Source: Clostridia bacterium
Lineage (GTDB): Bacteria > Bacillota > Clostridia > Lutisporales > Lutisporaceae
Direction: 5' to 3'
Assembly: GCA_029256365.1 (NCBI GenBank)
Contig: JAQSYB010000104.1
Span: forward strand, 1-7,080
DNA: 7,080 nucleotides
The notes under the pieces: model-generated
What the model was told of the DNA's origin: nothing
The model's database searches: none
Seen by the model: only the letters and a program-made list of their open reading frames with translations
Part shown: positions 6,736 through 7,080 of the stretch, one piece after another
How the letters are laid out: each line of letters starts with the position of its first letter
How positions within the stretch are numbered: the first letter of the stretch is position 1
Position numbers and translations under genes: made by a program

Positions 6736-6762
6736 GCGTCATTCTGAACGCAGTGAAGAATC
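6736..6762 (+). repeat. Dispersed-repeat-like motif GCGTCATTCTGA...GAAGAATC
   Basis: The 27 bases resemble a short repeat (GTCATTCTGAGCGNAGCGAAGAATC type) that I recall from the intergenic regions of many Firmicutes. Internal symmetry is seen in ATTCT 6741-6745 with AGAAT 6757-6761, and GACGCGTC (6733-6740) is a perfect palindrome at the left edge. The function of this class is not established. Confidence 0.5.
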
Positions 6763-6786
6763 TTTTCTTTGTAGAGTACTAATAAA

Positions 6787-6875
6787 GTGTATATATCCTT
6801 TACCTATGAAACGAATTTACTTAGGTTGGCTTCAAATGCACCGTCAGTATGCTTTGAGGGCTGTGGCTCTGGGAG
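6787..6875 (+). repeat. Direct repeat copy 2 (truncated foldback half)
   Basis: This is a diverged copy of 6514-6602. The similarity ends near GGGAG 6871-6875 and is replaced by an AT-rich run (AATTTTTAATTTTTTAG), so the right arm of the foldback is missing here. It looks like a decayed or truncated member of the same family. Confidence 0.7.
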
Positions 6876-6946
6876 AATTTTTAATTTTTTAGTAAAATTA
6901 TTTTTTCAGCGAATCTTTTTTGATTAAGATGCGTTATATTAGTTGA

Positions 6947-6980
6947 TGTTATAATGTTGATAGATATTGAATGCGGAGGG
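6947..6980 (+). promoter_or_regulatory. Extended -10 promoter and ribosome binding site of the ABC transporter gene
   Basis: TGTTATAAT at 6947-6955 is a perfect extended -10 (TGnTATAAT). No good -35 box stands 17 bases upstream, which extended -10 promoters tolerate. Predicted start is near 6962. GGAGGG at 6975-6980 lies 6 bases before ATG 6987. Confidence 0.65.
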
Positions 6981-6986
6981 AATTTT

Positions 6987-7080
6987 ATGATAGAAATAAA
7001 AAATGTGACCAAAAGCTATAATGGAGCTGTAAAGGCTGTTGATGATTTGAATATTACCATACCAGATGGTCAGATTATAG
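6987..7080 (+). CDS. ABC transporter ATP-binding protein (3' partial, first 31 residues)
   Basis: The start is ATG 6987 behind a strong ribosome binding site. The visible residues, MIEIKNVTKSYNGAVKAVDD then LNITIPDGQII, form the canonical N-terminal beta-strand and A-loop region of an ABC ATPase: I-x-V-x-K-x-Y with the aromatic residue (Y11) that stacks on adenine, followed by A-V-x-x-(hydrophobic) and the strand leading to Walker A. The Walker A motif itself lies beyond the window, so the substrate and subfamily cannot be judged. The pattern is common in exporters of the gliding/multidrug/Na+ or lantibiotic-immunity type (weak inference). Confidence 0.85.
   Translation, partial: MIEIKNVTKSYNGAVKAVDDLNITIPDGQII

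Noticed and set aside
6882..6906. TAATTTT...AAAATTA followed by a T run as a terminator
   Set aside because: The stem is purely A-T and would be unstable, and no gene ends upstream on the + strand.

Overview
The window looks like a chromosomal segment from a low-GC, anaerobic, spore-former-type Firmicute (class Clostridia, possibly an Alkaliphilus/Natronincola-like lineage; this placement is inference from protein style, strong AGGAGG-type ribosome binding sites and AT-rich spacers). It holds five protein genes, two of them cut by the window edges. I see no tRNA, rRNA, CRISPR array, prophage or transposase gene.

Layout: (1) 1-1032 (+) is the 3' part of a type II NADH dehydrogenase-like flavoprotein fused to a DoxX-type membrane domain, closed by a rho-independent terminator. 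(2) 1246-4173 (+) is a complete 975-residue M16C metallopeptidase of the presequence-protease/falcilysin type, with its own strong ribosome binding site and terminator. (3) 4174-4601 is a gene-free stretch. It contains a ~209-bp foldback (imperfect palindrome) resembling a miniature inverted-repeat element, then a near-consensus sigma-A promoter bracketed by two Fur-box-like sites. (4) 4602-5180 (+) is a small DUF3793-type protein driven by that promoter, so probably iron-responsive. (5) 5242-6414 (-) is a short-form malic enzyme, convergent with the previous gene and sharing a perfect 14-bp hairpin terminator with it. (6) 6415-6986 is gene-free and repeat-rich: the malic enzyme promoter, a foldback of ~165 bp, a dispersed-repeat-like motif (GCGTCATTCTGA...GAAGAATC), a second diverged copy of the first half of the foldback, then an extended -10 promoter. 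(7) 6987-7080 (+) is the start of an ABC transporter ATP-binding protein.

The genes appear to be separate transcription units (terminators, own promoters, opposite strands) and I see no evidence that they form one pathway. The most notable material is non-coding: two different foldback/repeat families in the spacers, and the Fur-type control region in front of a gene of unknown function. I did not find convincing evidence of a new multi-gene system.
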